Below, piece after piece: positions 11,927-23,749 of a stretch of 64,000 nucleotides of DNA. The stretch is from contig NC_037686.1 of assembly GCF_003255815.1 (NCBI RefSeq), forward strand, positions 61,495,206-61,559,205, read 5' to 3'. Under the pieces are notes generated by a model. That model did not search any database, was not told the DNA's origin, and saw only the letters and a program-made list of their open reading frames with translations. The translations under genes were made by a program, and so were the position numbers. The stretch's first letter is position 1; the number at the start of each line of letters is the position of its first letter. This DNA comes from Theropithecus gelada. Taxonomy: Eukaryota > Chordata > Mammalia > Primates > Cercopithecidae.

Positions 11927-12168
11927 GGAGATGGAGAGAGATGAAGATGGAGAGAGATAGAGAGACATGGAAATAGAGATGGAAATGGAGAGAGATGGAG
12001 ATGGAGATAGACCTGGAGATGGAGATAGAAATGGACTTGGAGATGGAGATGGAGATGGAGATGGACTTGGAAATTGAAATGCAGATGAGGTGGAGATGGA
12101 GAGGATGTAGAAAGATACACAAATACTACATAGGCTCTGTTTCTCTGGAAGATCCTGACTAACACAAG
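11350..12168 (+). mobile_element. LTR-like old repeat with internal microsatellite
   Basis: Left body 11350-11717 carries GTGTGTCAACCTGGCTGGAC, GAATCTGTGGACTTTAAGTA, TCATCCAGTGAGTTGAAGGC and CCAGCCTCCATAATCATGTG. The right end 12132-12168 is GGCTCTGTTTCTCTGGAAGA followed by CCTGACTAACACA. These are the familiar two ends of one interspersed repeat whose normal middle is a short 'ctctctatatata' run; here the middle has expanded to about 400 bp. It is probably LTR-derived; I cannot assign the family. Confidence 0.6.
11717..12125. repeat. Compound microsatellite TCTC/TA/TG/GACA/CA/GGAGAT
   Basis: Successive blocks: CT run at 11716-11728, mixed TA/TG and CA/TA to about 11860, GA then GACA at 11864-11885, (CA)n at 11892-11922, then about 190 bp of GAGATGGA hexamer-like purine repeat to 12115. 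Both large minus-strand frames here (149-150 aa) are translations of this low-complexity DNA and are not genes. Confidence 0.9.
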
Positions 12169-13394
12169 TGCTAACAAGGACCCTCCCCTACTTCTCCCTG
12201 AGTATACCTGAGATGTAACTATTCACAAAACTTTTCTTAAAAACAATGAAAATGGCTTACAACTACTTGTGCAAGGACCTACTTGGGGGACCTGAAAAGA
12301 GCAAATCCAGGAAGAAGCCTGTGGAGAGGAAGGCAGGCCTCACAGGGCGGAGTGCAGTTTCCATGTCTAATGACTCCATTAGCAAATGTTCGCATCAGGG
12401 CTTTCACCTGATGATAAATTTTACTCCCTCCCCTCAGTTTTAAGGGGCCATTGCCTTTTCTACCTGATTGAAAATTACACATCTGTGTTCCTTTGAGGAA
12501 AGTTCGTAGATTTTCTCAAAACTGTAATCTAGCCCCTATTTCCCAGAAGGGGTCATCATTTATCATTTCGTCTCTAAAATTTTCTACATTGCTTAAGTTT
12601 TCAACAATGAGCATGTAGTAATGAAAAAGTTACTTTAAATACATTAGTTATACATTAATTATGAACCCGCTGCCCAATAAATGGTGGTGCATAGTTTTGT
12701 CACTTTCCCTGCAACACTAATCACATTATAAAATGTGTAACTGCTGCCATGTGCTTCAATTCCTGGCACATGTTATCCAGTATCCTGCTGAACCACTTGT
12801 ACTTTGTGTCTAATACATCTTGTAATTCAGAATATCCTCTTAGCAGAAAGCCTGCAGCATTTGAGAAATTTCCATTGATTTATTTTTAGATGCCTGGCCG
12901 GGCATTTTATTGCCTTACGCTACCATGTAAACTAGAGCCACGTGGAGTCTTTGTCTACATTTTTAATTTTACTTCTCTAAACAAAGGCATCTCATTATGC
13001 TGGGATGACCTGAATAGCTGCATGACACAGGTAGTGATGCTGCGAATCAGAGATGGACCACAGCCTGTCATGGTCAGTTGCCCAGAAACAGTTAAGCATG
13101 AGTTATGGATAAGCATCCATGGAGATGCTCCCCCAAGTCCAGTCTAAACTCGAGGAACATGTAGGAGTGTGTGACATGCCCTGCCTGGAGAAGACTGTCC
13201 ATGCTTATGGCACTCTGGGAATGGCCATAGTGTCAGAATTGATCCTATCAATCCAGAAACCTCAGCCATCCCTTCAGCCCCTGTACTCATTACAACAAGT
13301 GTCAGGGCCCGTATGGTATTCCTGGGGGCAATTAGGCTGTAGCTGTGCCTTTCAAGACAACTTTGACTTAAAATTGCATCGTTAAAATAATTCC
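12169..13394. other. Unassigned DNA, possibly single-copy
   Basis: No repeat family recognised across 1.2 kb. The stretch 12890-13385 has more balanced composition than its neighbours and holds two overlapping plus-strand frames (85 and 88 aa at 12890-13147 and 13119-13385). Neither has a recognisable domain, strong start context or transmembrane pattern. Confidence 0.45.
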
Positions 13395-13776
13395 TGTAGA
13401 AATGTAATAATACCCTTGTATAACCAATTCTATTTTTACCATCTTAACCATTTTTAAATGTACAGTTCACTAGTGTTAAGTATAATCATGTTGCTGTGAA
13501 ATGAATTTCCATGATTTTCATGTTGCAGATTTGAAACTCTGTACCCATTAAACAACAAAACAACAATCTCCCTTTCTTCCCTCTCCCTGGCCACCATTTT
13601 CATGGATTTGACTACTTTAGATACCTCACATAAGTAGAATCATAGACTCAGACAGTATTTGTCTTTCTGTGACCGGCTTATTTCACTTAATATAATGCCT
13701 TCTAGGTTTATCCATGTTGGTGATGACTGAGTGATAGGATTTTCTTTAAAAAAAAAATCTCAGTATTATTCCATTG

Positions 13777-13790
13777 TGAACATATATATA

Positions 13791-13821
<31 letters not shown>
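13777..13821. repeat. (TA)n/(TG)n microsatellite
   Basis: ATATATATATGTGTGTGTGT followed by (TA)n and directly by the poly-T of the Alu. It grew from the short AT tract that L1 3' ORF2 normally has at this point. Confidence 0.85.
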
Positions 13822-14123
13822 TTTTTTTTTTTTCTTTTTTGAAACAGAGTCTCACTCTGTTGCCCAGGCTGAAGTGCAGTGGGGCTATCTTGGCTTACTG
13901 CAACCACCACCTCCCAGGTTCAAACGATTCTCCCTGCCTCAGCCTTCCAAGTAGCTGGGATTACAGGTGCCTGCCACCATGCCTGGCTAATTTTTGTACT
14001 TTTAGTAGAGGCAGGGTTTCACCATGTTGGCCAGGCTGGTCTCGAACTCCTGACCTCAGGCGATCTGATCTCCTCTACCTCCCAAAGTGCTGGGATTACA
14101 GGCGTGAGTCACGACATCTGGCC
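13821..14123 (-). mobile_element. AluS-type element inside L1
   Basis: Full-length antisense Alu from the poly-T at 13821-13840 to ...CGACATCTGGCC at 14123. It interrupts the antisense L1 in its TA-rich part; the L1 resumes at ATTCCACATG. The 141-aa and 95-aa frames are Alu translations. Confidence 0.95.
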
Positions 14124-15860
14124 ATTCCACATGTTCTTTACCCATTCATTTGCTGATGGCACTTAGATTGTTTCCATATCTTGGTTATCATTAATAATGC
14201 TGCAATGCACATGGGAATACAGATATCTCCTTGACATACTGATTTCATTTCCTTTGGACATACGTCCATTAGTGGGGTTGCTGAATCAAATAGTGGTTTT
14301 ATTTGTAGTTGTTTGAAGAACCTCCAGACTCTTTTCCATAGTAGTTGAACTATTTTACAATCCCACTAACAGTGCACCAGGGTTCCAATTTCTTCATATC
14401 TTTATAATACTTGTTATATTCTGTTTATTGTTTTTTAATAGCAGTCCTCCTAATATATGTAAGGTGATACCTCATTGTAGTTTTGTGTTTCTCTATTGAT
14501 TAGTGATATTGAGCATCTCTTCATATGCTTGATGGTCATTTATATATCACATTTTGAGAAATGTATATTCAAGTCTTTTGTCCATTTTAAAAATTCAGAT
14601 TATTTGATTTCTTGTTGTGGAGTTGTAGGATTTCTTTATACATTGTGGATATTGACCCTTATCAGATAATCTGCAAGTATTTTCGCCCATTTTATAATGT
14701 CTTTTCACTTTGTTGATTATATATTTTACTGTACAAAATTTTCTGATTTTCTGTTGTTAAAGTTTGAGGTAGCCCCCCTTGTCTATCTTTGCCATTATTC
14801 TCTGTGTATTTTGTGTCATACCCTAGAAATCATTGTCAAGGCCAATGTTATGAAGTTTCCCCCTATGTTTTATTCCAGAAGTTTTATAGTTTAGGGTCTT
14901 ACATTTGGGTCTTCAATCTATTTTGATTTAAATTTTGTACATGATGCAAGACAGGGTTCAACTTCATTCTTTTGCATGCGGATATCCAGTTTTCCTGAAA
15001 GTATTTGTTAAAGAAACTGTCCTTTCCCTATTGAGTGGTCTTGCCACCCTTTTCAAAGACTGGGGATATTAGTTTGCAGTTTGCTTTCTTTTATTGGCAG
15101 TGTCTTTGGCTTTAATATCAGAGTTATGCTGGTCTCACAGAATGAGTTTGGAAGAATTCTCTCCTCTTCAATTTTTTTTGATAAAGTTTCAGGAGAATTG
15201 ATGTTAACTCATTTTTAAATGTTGGATAGAATAATTCTCCAGTGAAGCTATCTGGTTTTAGGTTTTTCTTTGTTGAGAAGTTTTTGATTCCTGATTCAAT
15301 TTTCTTGTTTATTATAGTTTGTTCAGGCTATTTCTTAATTTTTCAGTCTTGGCAGGTTGTGTTTTCTAGAAATCTGTGCATTTCTTCTAGGTTGTCAAAT
15401 TTATTGACATATAATAGTTTATAGTCATCTCTTATAATCATTTTTATTTCTGTGGTATCAGTTGTAATGTCTTATCTTTTATTTCTAATTTAGTTATTTG
15501 AGATTTCTTTCCTTTTTTATTAGTTATTCTAGCTAAAGTCTTGTCCATTTTGTTGATCTTTTAAAGAAACCAACTCTTAGCTTCATTGATTTTTTTCCTA
15601 TTGCTTTCCTATTCACTATTTGATTTATTTCTGCTCTAATCTTTATTATTTGTTTTTCCCTTTTACTTTTGGGTTTAGTATGTTTCTTTTTTAGTTTCTT
15701 AAGGTACAAAGTTAGATTGAGTTTTTTCTTTTTATTACACATTTGTGTTACAAATTTCCCTTTTAGCATGCTTTGTGCATCCAATATTTGGCTGCTTAAT
15801 ATCAGGTGTTTTATAAAGTACATTTATTTCTTCTCTTTTCTTCTACCCTGGATCCTCATC

Positions 15861-16589
15861 CTTTTATGTGACTATTTTAATTGAGTGCCTTCTCCGAGCC
15901 AAGCAATGAGCTGTAACTGGTGAACACCATACATAAGCAAAACAGTGGTTATCATGCCATGGACTTTAAGGAAGGTAGTGTATGCTGAAAACAGAATATG
16001 TATGACGAGTCCTGTACCAATAACAATGTTTTTTTCTGAAATCAGAAAATCTAAGCCATTATGACTTAAACAATAAACACATGTACTGCGTTGAAGAATT
16101 AGAAGTTCAGAGGAATATCAAGCATTGAGATTGTCTTTGTGCGAAAATTCTCTCTCTCTCTCTCTGTGATTATCCCAGCTCTGTCCTTCTTTGTGTGCTG
16201 GGTTCATCTTCCGGCCAATAACAATGAGGCTGCAACAGTGATGGGATGCATATTCAAAAGGAACCATGTCTAAAAGAAGCAGAAAAACTATTGCTGGTAG
16301 GAGGGATGAGATTAGCATCCCTGATTAGTGGGTTTCGACAAATGTTTCAAGAGACACTACTCACAATTTTGTGTAATGGACTGTTATTTTCTACTCTATC
16401 TCATTTTACAAACATTCTTTCACCACACACTATTAATAAATTTATTTTATGAATGACCAGTGGAGCACTCGCTACCGGTGAACTACAATTACTTACCTTT
16501 ATCAGGGTCCACCCCTGGGGCTAAGTACAGTCACCAAAACTGTAGAGTGTTGGAGGGTGATGGGAAGATGTCAGGGAATAGGACATATA
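15861..16589. other. Unassigned DNA with short (CT)n
   Basis: No named repeat. A CT run occurs at 16147-16165. Short frames on both strands at 16118-16452 lack recognisable features. Confidence 0.4.
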
Positions 16590-17130
16590 ATGTCCACCAT
16601 AGTCTCCTGACCCAGACTTGAATGGTTGTGATGGGAGATGGAGGTGTGGGAAACAAAGTAACACACAGTGAGGTGAAAAGCAGTTCAATATGGCCAGGAT
16701 GTGGAATGTCAGAGAAGAAATCTAAAGACAGATATTGAAAAAAATTTAAGAAGTTGGGACTTTTTGAGGCCATTAAAGATTTTAAAGTTGGGTGATTATA
16801 ACAAAAAGATAACTCTAGCTGTGGTGTAAAGACTGTCTTGAACAGCTGTTTCATCTACCTGAGATTATGGTGGGATATTAAGGGGATGGGTATGTGGATG
16901 AAGAGGGTAAAAGGATTTTTTAAAAGAGTCTCAGGATCTGTAGAATATAGCTGGGAAAATATTAGCCATGAGTTAAGAAACACAGGAATACCAGCTGATT
17001 TGAAGGAAATAACGGTGAGCTAAAGTTTAGAAATGCTATGTTCTTTCATCTTTGGGGCTTCAGGAGATAAACCTGGAGCCTAAAAAGGGATTTGAATAGT
17101 AGTAGCATGCAGAAAGAAATGGGATAAACT
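16590..17130 (+). mobile_element. Old mammalian repeat, unnamed family (copy 2)
   Basis: Resembles the same module as 3241-3850 and 23750-24500: TTTTTGAGGCCATTAAAGAT (16758), TTTTAAAGTTGGGTGATTAT (16780) and AAGATAACTCTAGCTGTGGT (16806) parallel the consensus 'ggagccattggagggttttaagcagggga ... aagatcactctggctgctgtgtgga'. Highly decayed. Confidence 0.4.
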
Positions 17131-17350
17131 TAAAGACTAGGAGAAATGAGAAGAACCAGCAATGGAACCCTAAGGCCTGCCAATACTTAAGGGCTAAGCA
17201 GAAAATAGGACTCACAAGAACTGGAAAAGGCAGGTGAAGGTTTTGAGAACATGGCCACAAAGAAGCTGAGACAACAGAATGTAAAAGAAAAAATGAGAAA
17301 TGCTTTAAAGGATATTATTTAAGATAAGAAGGGAAACTGCCTGATGTAAT

Positions 17351-17442
17351 CGGGGGAGAGAGAGTGAGGGAGGGGGAGAGAGAGAGGGAGAGAGAGACAG
17401 GGAGAGAGAGAGAGAGAGAAGGGGGGAAAGAGAGAGAGAGAG
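17351..17442. repeat. (GA)n/(GGGAGA)n purine tract
   Basis: About 90 bp of almost pure GA purine repeat, interrupted by GGGGG and GACA steps. The reverse complement gives the Ser/Leu-rich chance frames of 86 and 118 aa at 17305-17671. Confidence 0.9.
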
Positions 17443-18519
17443 CGTGCACGAGCATGCAAGCACTAGCCATCTTGGGAGCACATTTCCGCTGAAGCACCAC
17501 ATGACTGGCAATCTGCCCTGTGTTGAAAGAGTGCATTGGTGAGTGAACAAATTTTCTATTTCCATCTGCCAACTTGGACTGTGAAAGGAAGAAATGAGAG
17601 AAACCTAGCTGGACAAAGCCATAGAGTTGAGGGAACACTTTTATTTTTATTAAGATAGAAGCGGCATGCAAATAACTTCAGTGAATATAACAATACTTTG
17701 TAGCTAGTAAGTAGCTCAGCCTATTGCAGCCAGAAGATACAAAATATGTCCTGAAGAGACATATATTTCAACAGGTCAAAAGGAATTAGTGTTTGGAATA
17801 TTGCTCCTCCTTGTGTTCTGCACAGTCAATGTCACCTACTGCATTTTTACCAAGATAACACTTCTTCTCTGTGCCTTTCACTCAGAACAGGCGCTGGCCG
17901 AGGAGAGCCGTTACACTTCTGCAGAAGCCATGCCACCACATTGTTGCAAGTAAGGTAGAGCGGCAAAGTCTGTGAATATTAAAGTATCCCTGAGGTCAAG
18001 GACAGCTCCTGTCGGCAGAGCATTATCCAAAAACACAAGTGGTTTGATCTCCCTGTCCGTCCTTCTTCAGAAAAACTGGAATATAAATAACTGCAAGGAA
18101 TCCTTCTTGCTGGTCATAAAGATAACTCTCAATGGTGCAAGGAAACCACAGCCTTTCCTAGTTCATCTGAAGGCACTTGCATTATTTTATGTGTGTGTAT
18201 TTGTCTTCTAGAGGGTACTGGGCATCTGCATTAATAAAACGCACAGTTAGCATTACTACAGTATGTAGACACAGAACATCTAATTAAAGAAGATCAGAGA
18301 AAGAAGCTTGCTCCAAAGGCTCTCAATGACCACTAAGTTCTTATACTCCTTGTTTAGTACCAGCCCCATAGTCCTCATCTTTTACAGGATGTCAGCTCAC
18401 TTTGCTTGCTGCTCAAGGATATGTGAAACTAGGCTGTAGACCACCCTCTGACACTGTTTTTCTGGCCATATGTAAGAATTACTCAAGCCAATTTGTCTAC
18501 CTTCCTAGTGCCTTATCTT
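17443..18519. other. Unassigned intergenic DNA
   Basis: About 1.1 kb with no repeat boundary or gene signal recognised. The 79-aa frame at 17972-18211 has no recognisable domain. Confidence 0.4.
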
Positions 18520-18880
18520 TTTATTTTAATTCACATACAAAATTGTATGTATTTACTGTGTGGAATGTGATGTTCTGAAGCATATATATACTGTAGAATT
18601 ACTAAATCTAATCAACCTATGAATCACCTCACGTAATTATTTTTGTGGTGAGAACACTTTACATCCACTCTTCTGGCATTTTTCAAATAACACATTATTA
18701 ACTACAGTCATTGCATTGTACGACAGGTCTCAACTTAGTCCTCTTGTCTAACTGAAATTCTGAATCCTTTGAATATCTCCCCATCCCCCCCAACAGCAAC
18801 ACCCCAACCCCAGGTAACCACCCTTCTCCTCTCTGCTTTTATGAGATCAATGTTTTCAGACGCCATATAGGAGTTCACAC
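18520..18880 (-). mobile_element. L1 (L1MA/L1MB type) 3' UTR, 5'-truncated
   Basis: Antisense L1 3' end: TAATTCACATACAAAATTGT (18528), ATCAACCTATGAATCACCTC (18611), CACATTATTAACTACAGTCA (18691), CCCAACCCCAGGTAACCACC (18803) and TTTTATGAGATCAATGTTTT (18837). It stops where 'agattccacatataagtgag' would follow, so less than 400 bp was inserted or retained. Confidence 0.8.
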
Positions 18881-19297
18881 AGGTCACCTTTGGATATGCA
18901 GTTCATGGGGCCAAATATTCTGTCTCATTCTCTTCCCCATTCAGTTCTCCCCAGCCACCAGGTCTCACTCTCTATTTCATACCGTCTTCTCTCAACATCC
19001 TACCTGTGGTCATTCTTCTCCCCATCTTCTCTTAATTCCTTATTGTACAGATTTTTATATCAACTTTATTTAGAGATCATATGTAGCTTCTGATTATCTT
19101 CCATGTATGCATTCAACAAATATTTATTGAGAAGTTGGAGGGGGGCCATTCCATGTGCTCAAAATGTTCTTGGCTTCTTACAGCAAAAGTTATAGTAGGA
19201 CTTACAAAAGAACAATTACATAATTGCTTTTCAAGTCTGCATCTTTTGATCCCAACGAAACAGAGAACTCTGGAAGATACTATGTCGTATTCAGTGA
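18881..19297. other. Unassigned DNA
   Basis: CT-rich segment at 18900-19030 and CATTCAACAAATATTTATTG at 19109, a phrase shared by L2/MIR-type repeats. Nothing else is recognised. Confidence 0.4.
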
Positions 19298-19497
19298 AGG
19301 ATGGACTTTGGAGTTAGCTGAACCTAGTTCGTGCCTCAACTCTGTGTGAAATAACGTAAGTGAATTAACTTCTCTGTGTCCCTCGGTTGTAGAATGAAGC
19401 CATTACTACCTGTTTCATAGGTTTATTGAAAGGATTAGCTAATGTAATATGTGTAAAGTTTTCTTACACTAAGCATGTTCTCATTAAACATGTACTA
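19298..19497 (+). mobile_element. MIR SINE
   Basis: Nearly full-length MIR in sense orientation: GGACTTTGGAGTTAGCTGAA (19303), GTGCCTCAACTCTGTGTGAA (19331), AACTTCTCTGTGTCCCTCGG (19366), ACCTGTTTCATAGGTTTATT (19408) and AGGATTAGCTAATGTAATAT (19432). It follows the MIR consensus from the tRNA-related head to the tail. Confidence 0.88.
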
Positions 19498-19669
19498 AAA
19501 GAATGAATGAATCTCTCGGTCCTTGTGAAATGATAAAGGTGGCATATATAAATAAAAATCAGGCTTAAGAATAAAAAGAAAATAAATTGTGACTTCCCAT
19601 AACAAAAGACAATGAACATAAAAAAAGTTATGTCAAAAAAACTAAATGGAAAAATAAACAGCTCTCTTC

Positions 19670-20300
19670 TTGTTATTCACAGAGTGATTATTATGTGCCT
19701 AGCCCTGGGCTAAGATATTTACTTATATTATCTCACTATGTTAGTCTTTTTTTGCATTGTTGTAAAGGAATACCTGAGACTGGGTAACTTATTTAAAAAA
19801 GAGGTTTATCTTGGCTCATGGTTCTGCAGGCTGTACAAACATGAGACCAACATCTCGGCTCCTGGTGAGAGCATCAAGGAGCTTCCAATTATGGCAGAAG
19901 GCAAAGGGGGAGCCAGCGTGTCACATGGTGAGAGAGGGCGTAGGAGAGGAGGAGGAGCTGCCAGGCACTTTTAAACAGCCAGATCTCATGTGAACTCAGA
20001 GTGAGAACTCACTTATGACCTAGCGATGGCACCAATACACTCATGAAGGCTTCCAGTGACCCAATACACTTCCCACTAGGCCCCACCTCCAACATCGGGA
20101 TCCCATTTTAACATGAGATTTAGAGGAGACACAGATCCAAACCATATCATGCCCTTACTTCTCAAAACCAGTCTGTGAATAACCTTACTTTACAGATATC
20201 AAGTTGAAGCTTAGAAAGACAAGTAACAGAGCAAATAAATGTCAGATCTGTTTGTGTAAGCTTTACTGCCTAGAATACTGACCACTACATCACAAGAGAT
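19670..20300 (+). mobile_element. MIR3/L2-type repeat split by an LTR
   Basis: The left part (19680-19738) reads TTATGTGCCTAGCCCTGGGC then TATTATCTCACT. The right part (20151-20300) continues with CAGTCTGTGAATAACCTTAC, TTTACAGATATCAAGTTGAA, GCTTAGAAAGACAAGTAACA and ATACTGACCACTAC. These are consecutive parts of the MIR3/L2-related consensus ('ttacagatgaggaaactgaggctcagagag'), separated by the MaLR LTR. Confidence 0.7.
19739..20150 (-). mobile_element. MST/MLT1-type MaLR solo LTR
   Basis: Antisense LTR with TG...CA ends: it begins TGTTAGTCTTTTTTTGCATT and ends ATCCAAACCATATCA. Internal phrases: CCTGAGACTGGGTAACTTAT (19773), TTATGGCAGAAGGCAAAGGG (19889), CTTTTAAACAGCCAGATCTC (19968) and CCCACTAGGCCCCACCTCC (20072). 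It is an endogenous retroviral LTR with no internal region. The flanking 5-mers CACTA and TGCCC do not match. The frames at 19738-19993 lie in LTR sequence. Confidence 0.88.
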
Positions 20301-21784
20301 TTATTTGGCATGCATACAAGAATTTTTACAAACATATGAGAATAAACTGCACCAAGGTTGCCACTCTGAATTATTACATTTCTGCATTTTCTATGTTTGA
20401 CTGACTTGTTAGCATTCATTGAATGCTCAGTAAGTTTTTAATAAACACATGAGTAAAGCTTTATGTCTAAATAAATGTTCAATCCAAAGTAGTCCTTTGT
20501 AGTTTTAAGGAAGTCATTTGTATATTTCAAGTATTTCAATACCATTGATTTTTAAACTCTCAATATACATTTTCTTTAGAATTTGTGTACTTTTTTTGCA
20601 TTTGTGAAATTATTAAATTCTCATCTTCTAAAAATGGATGATTTTTGAAGACGGTCAAAACTTACTGAAGGCCAATGCTGAAAATAGGAGTGTGAGTACC
20701 ATGAATACTACTATTTTGACATTGCTATAAAGTCACACAACAGTCTCACTCTAAGTAGAATTTAGATAAAAGGATTATAAGAAATATCCTTTTCTACTAT
20801 GCATTTGTCCTCACCTTGTATTGTTTGACAGATTTAATTGACGCAAAAAAACATGCCATAGAAATAATGCAGTTTACTTCCATCTTTATTGTCTATTCCT
20901 TTGGAGGAAATGTGTAATAAGCCCCATGTAGCATCGCTAACAGAATCTATCTCAGCACACCACCTTCATCTGACATTGGGAGCTAGAACACCGCATTTGC
21001 AGTGATTTATCATTTCAACCTACCCTGTCGTAAGTTAACTTCACAGTGCCTCTAAGGTACAGTAGTTGATACTTTCACTTCCTTTTTTCTCTGTAAGCAC
21101 TGTAATAATGTTTCTTCCACATAAGGCTTCTGCCACATCACTCAAATTTTAGAGATTAAGTAATTATCTTTGTGGGTTTTTTATTTTTTTATTTTTTTGC
21201 CTTTTTTTTTTTTTTTTTTGCAAAGTTTGCTTGCTTTTATTCCTCATTTATGTTGTTTATAACTTGGTTTGAAGTTTTAAATATGACAACATCATGCATG
21301 TTCAGAAGAGCTCCTTTCTCCATGCAAAAGTCAGCACACGCTATAATATAATTATACCAAAAGCTATAAGAGTAAACATAGACTAATGTAATTATAAAAA
21401 TCAAAATTTAAAAATCTTCCCATCACATAAACATCACAGATGAAGTCAAAAGACAGAAGACAAACTGGTAAAGTCATCTGGCAGCTTTACAAGACATTAT
21501 GAATTACAATATGTTGCACTTGTATGATGATTTGTGGTTTTAACACAACAAGAGTATATATAAATATATAATTAAAGGCAATCTTTAACATAACTGTCAC
21601 AGTTACTTCATAATTTAAGGAATGCTAAATATGTGCCCCTCCTATGACATGACACACAAATATTCTTCCACGATCTTGGTAACATACCACTGTTGGTGTT
21701 AAACAGCAGCCCTGATCTGTTACCTCATCTCAACCCCGCAAGGTAGGAACCACTTTGTGTGGCATCTGACCATATGACTAATCC
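20301..21784. other. Unassigned DNA with a T-rich tract
   Basis: About 1.5 kb without a recognised repeat. A T-rich tract at 21179-21221 could be the tail of a retroposon inserted antisense, but no SINE or L1 body follows it that I can identify. Confidence 0.4.
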
Positions 21785-22510
21785 ATTTTAAAAGCATTCA
21801 CTTTATTTTGAGTCACCAGAAAAATCAAGAACAAGGCCAGAAATTCAATAGACAGATGGACTACAGATATGAACTGTTCACAGAAAAATACGCATTGAAG
21901 TATGAAAGGATACTCAACCTCACACACACACACAAAAAGAAAATAGCAATTAAAACTATACTGCAGTGCCATTTCTCAACTATCAGAGTGGCAAAAATAT
22001 CCCAGTTTGATAACATGCTTCAGTGGTGAGGCAGTGGAGAAACAGGCTCTCCCACATATTGCTGGTACAAAGACAGATGGTACAACACTCTATGGGAAGA
22101 AATTTGGCAGTGTTCATCAAAATTGCATATTCATTTACCCTTTGATCTAGCAATCCTACTTCTGGAAAAATATTTTAATGATACATTTGCAATTATTCAA
22201 AATGATACACATATAAAGATATTCATCTCAAAATTAGTAATACTAGTAGAAAATCAAAAATTATCCAAATGTCCATCAGTAGGGATTGAATAAACTTGGT
22301 GCATCCAACATACCCTTGAAGAAATGATGTTTTCTTAGTTCTGTCAAAAAACCCTAGAAACAAAGACATGTTATGAGCAATAAATAACATCGGATTCTAG
22401 AATTGAATTATCTAAATATTATTTTGAATAATAAAAAACAAGTGCTTCTTGAGAAATGGGTGGTACCAGGTCTATAGCAGAAAATGCATAAAATAAACCC
22501 AGAACATGTT
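21785..22510 (+). mobile_element. Old L1M 3' part of ORF2 and 3' UTR
   Basis: Sense L1 with order preserved: AGAAATTCAATAGACAGATG (21838), TTCTCAACTATCAGAGTGGC (21973), TTGCTGGTACAAAGACAGAT (22059), CCTTTGATCTAGCAATCCTA (22139), AAATGTCCATCAGTAGGGAT (22267). Many indels; no intact frame. It contains a short (CA)n at 21920-21935. Confidence 0.8.
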
Positions 22511-23448
22511 TTGTGCCAGACAGTAAGGAAGCTACCATTGACTAATGGAATTATGGCAAAAGACCATATGAAACAACATTAAGCATTCTAAATTCAAGCA
22601 TCAGAAAGAACAATGATGACAGGGATGAAAAAAAAATCATCAAAGATGTTGAAATACATGAGTTATTATTGCTACTGATAATAGTAATGAATAACCAACG
22701 GGTCACTACTGGAGGTTACCAGGGTCCAAAATCATGACTTTGATAATTGTTAAAAGCAACCAGTTGCAATTTCCTTTACCTGTATCAGTGTGACTAAGAG
22801 ACAATGTTTATTCATGTTCTATTCCATTCTGAGGAAAAATAACTAGGGACCCATGGTGAAATCCCATTAGTACTTTCTCTTGTGTTACTTGGAATATAAA
22901 GCAAAAGTATATTCCATTAATGACATTCAAATAAAAAATAGAGTCAAGCTGATTCCCAAAGGGAATTTTAAGAAGCAATTTTTAGATTTTGTTTGGTGTC
23001 GGTGCCTATATGCAATTCTTTTTTAACATGAGACCACAAAAAGTCAAAATTATGTTCTTTGTTTCTTTTTCTTTTTAAAGCACAAAGACCATGCTCACCT
23101 TGGTTAAGAACTTTGATTATAATTTAGTAATGCTGCTCTACCAAGAAGAAAAATAGAATTCCATGATGGTGTCAGAATTTTCAGGCCCTATTCAAAGAAT
23201 ACCATACAAATCTTTCATAAAAACAGCCTAGCTGGAAATAATGCCCTATTCCATTGAAATTCTTGTTTCGGTAAAATGATGTAAGATTCATAAAGGGAAA
23301 TTTTCAGTGAGTTTTGGGGACTTGGGATGAAAATTCTTATGGAGTAGTGGACAGATAGGGATCATGGCAAGCCAACATCAGGGATTATCAGAAATTACAA
23401 GTGAACGGATGAGAAAAAAAAAAAAGAGGATGAGGAAGAAATCCACAA
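22511..23448. other. Unassigned intergenic DNA
   Basis: No gene or named repeat found. An A12 run occurs at 23414-23425. Confidence 0.4.
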
Positions 23449-23548
23449 AGTGTATATGTGTATAAATAAATATATATTTATTTTTAATTATTTATATATT
23501 ATATATGTGTGTGTATATACACACACACACACACACACATAAAATAGA
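23449..23548. repeat. TA/TG/CA compound microsatellite
   Basis: Runs of TATA, ATTTATT, (TG)n and (CA)10 in succession. The alternating TG then CA blocks at 23501-23540 form a near-palindromic purine-pyrimidine tract. Confidence 0.9.
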
Positions 23549-23659
23549 GAGAACTAATCAGTTTTCTGTTGTCTGTCTCTGGATCTCTCTGCATCTGTGC
23601 ATTTCTGAGGCCTACTTTCTCACATTTCCCAAAGGACATTTGAGAGGTTCCTTTACCCT

Positions 23660-23690
23660 AAAAACAACAACAACAACGAAAACAAGAAAA
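23660..23690. repeat. (AAC)n microsatellite
   Basis: Short run of AAC/CAA units interrupted by CG. Confidence 0.7.
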
Positions 23691-23749
23691 CATCTTTCTT
23701 TAATTTGATTTAATCTAAGTGGACTTCTGTCACTGTGAACCCAAAGACA

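Larger units (their letters stand above)
13395..15860 (-). mobile_element. L1 (L1MA/L1MB type), 5'-truncated with internal deletion
   Basis: Antisense L1. The 3' UTR (13395-13740) shows CATCTTAACCATTTTTAAAT and ACTCTGTACCCATTAAACAA. ORF2 then continues after the Alu with CCCATTCATTTGCTGATGGC (14141), AATCCCACTAACAGTGCACC (14360) and TTGAAGATTTTC-type thumb sequence. Near 15061 the sequence jumps from TTTTCAAAGACTG to GGGATATTAGTTTGCAGTTT, phrases separated by several hundred bp in intact L1, so there is an internal deletion. The 5' limit is near 15860. All reading frames are broken. Confidence 0.85.

Noticed and set aside
11670..12177. Minus-strand frames of 149-150 aa, the longest low-complexity ORFs outside L1
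   Set aside because: They are translations of the TG/GAGATG compound microsatellite (Ser/His/Leu/Val-rich repeats) with no unique sequence.
13731..14166. Frames of 141 and 95 aa that resemble many database 'proteins'
   Set aside because: They are antisense Alu translation (the familiar PGWSRTPDLR/GVSHD type tail), a known artefact of Alu in cDNA.
21179..21221. T-rich tract that could be the tail of an antisense retroposon
   Set aside because: No Alu, L1, SVA or recognisable cDNA follows; it is just as well a T-rich simple sequence.
23505..23540. Direct repeats considered as a CRISPR-like or regulatory array
   Set aside because: It is a TG/CA dinucleotide microsatellite with no spacers; the window is primate nuclear DNA.
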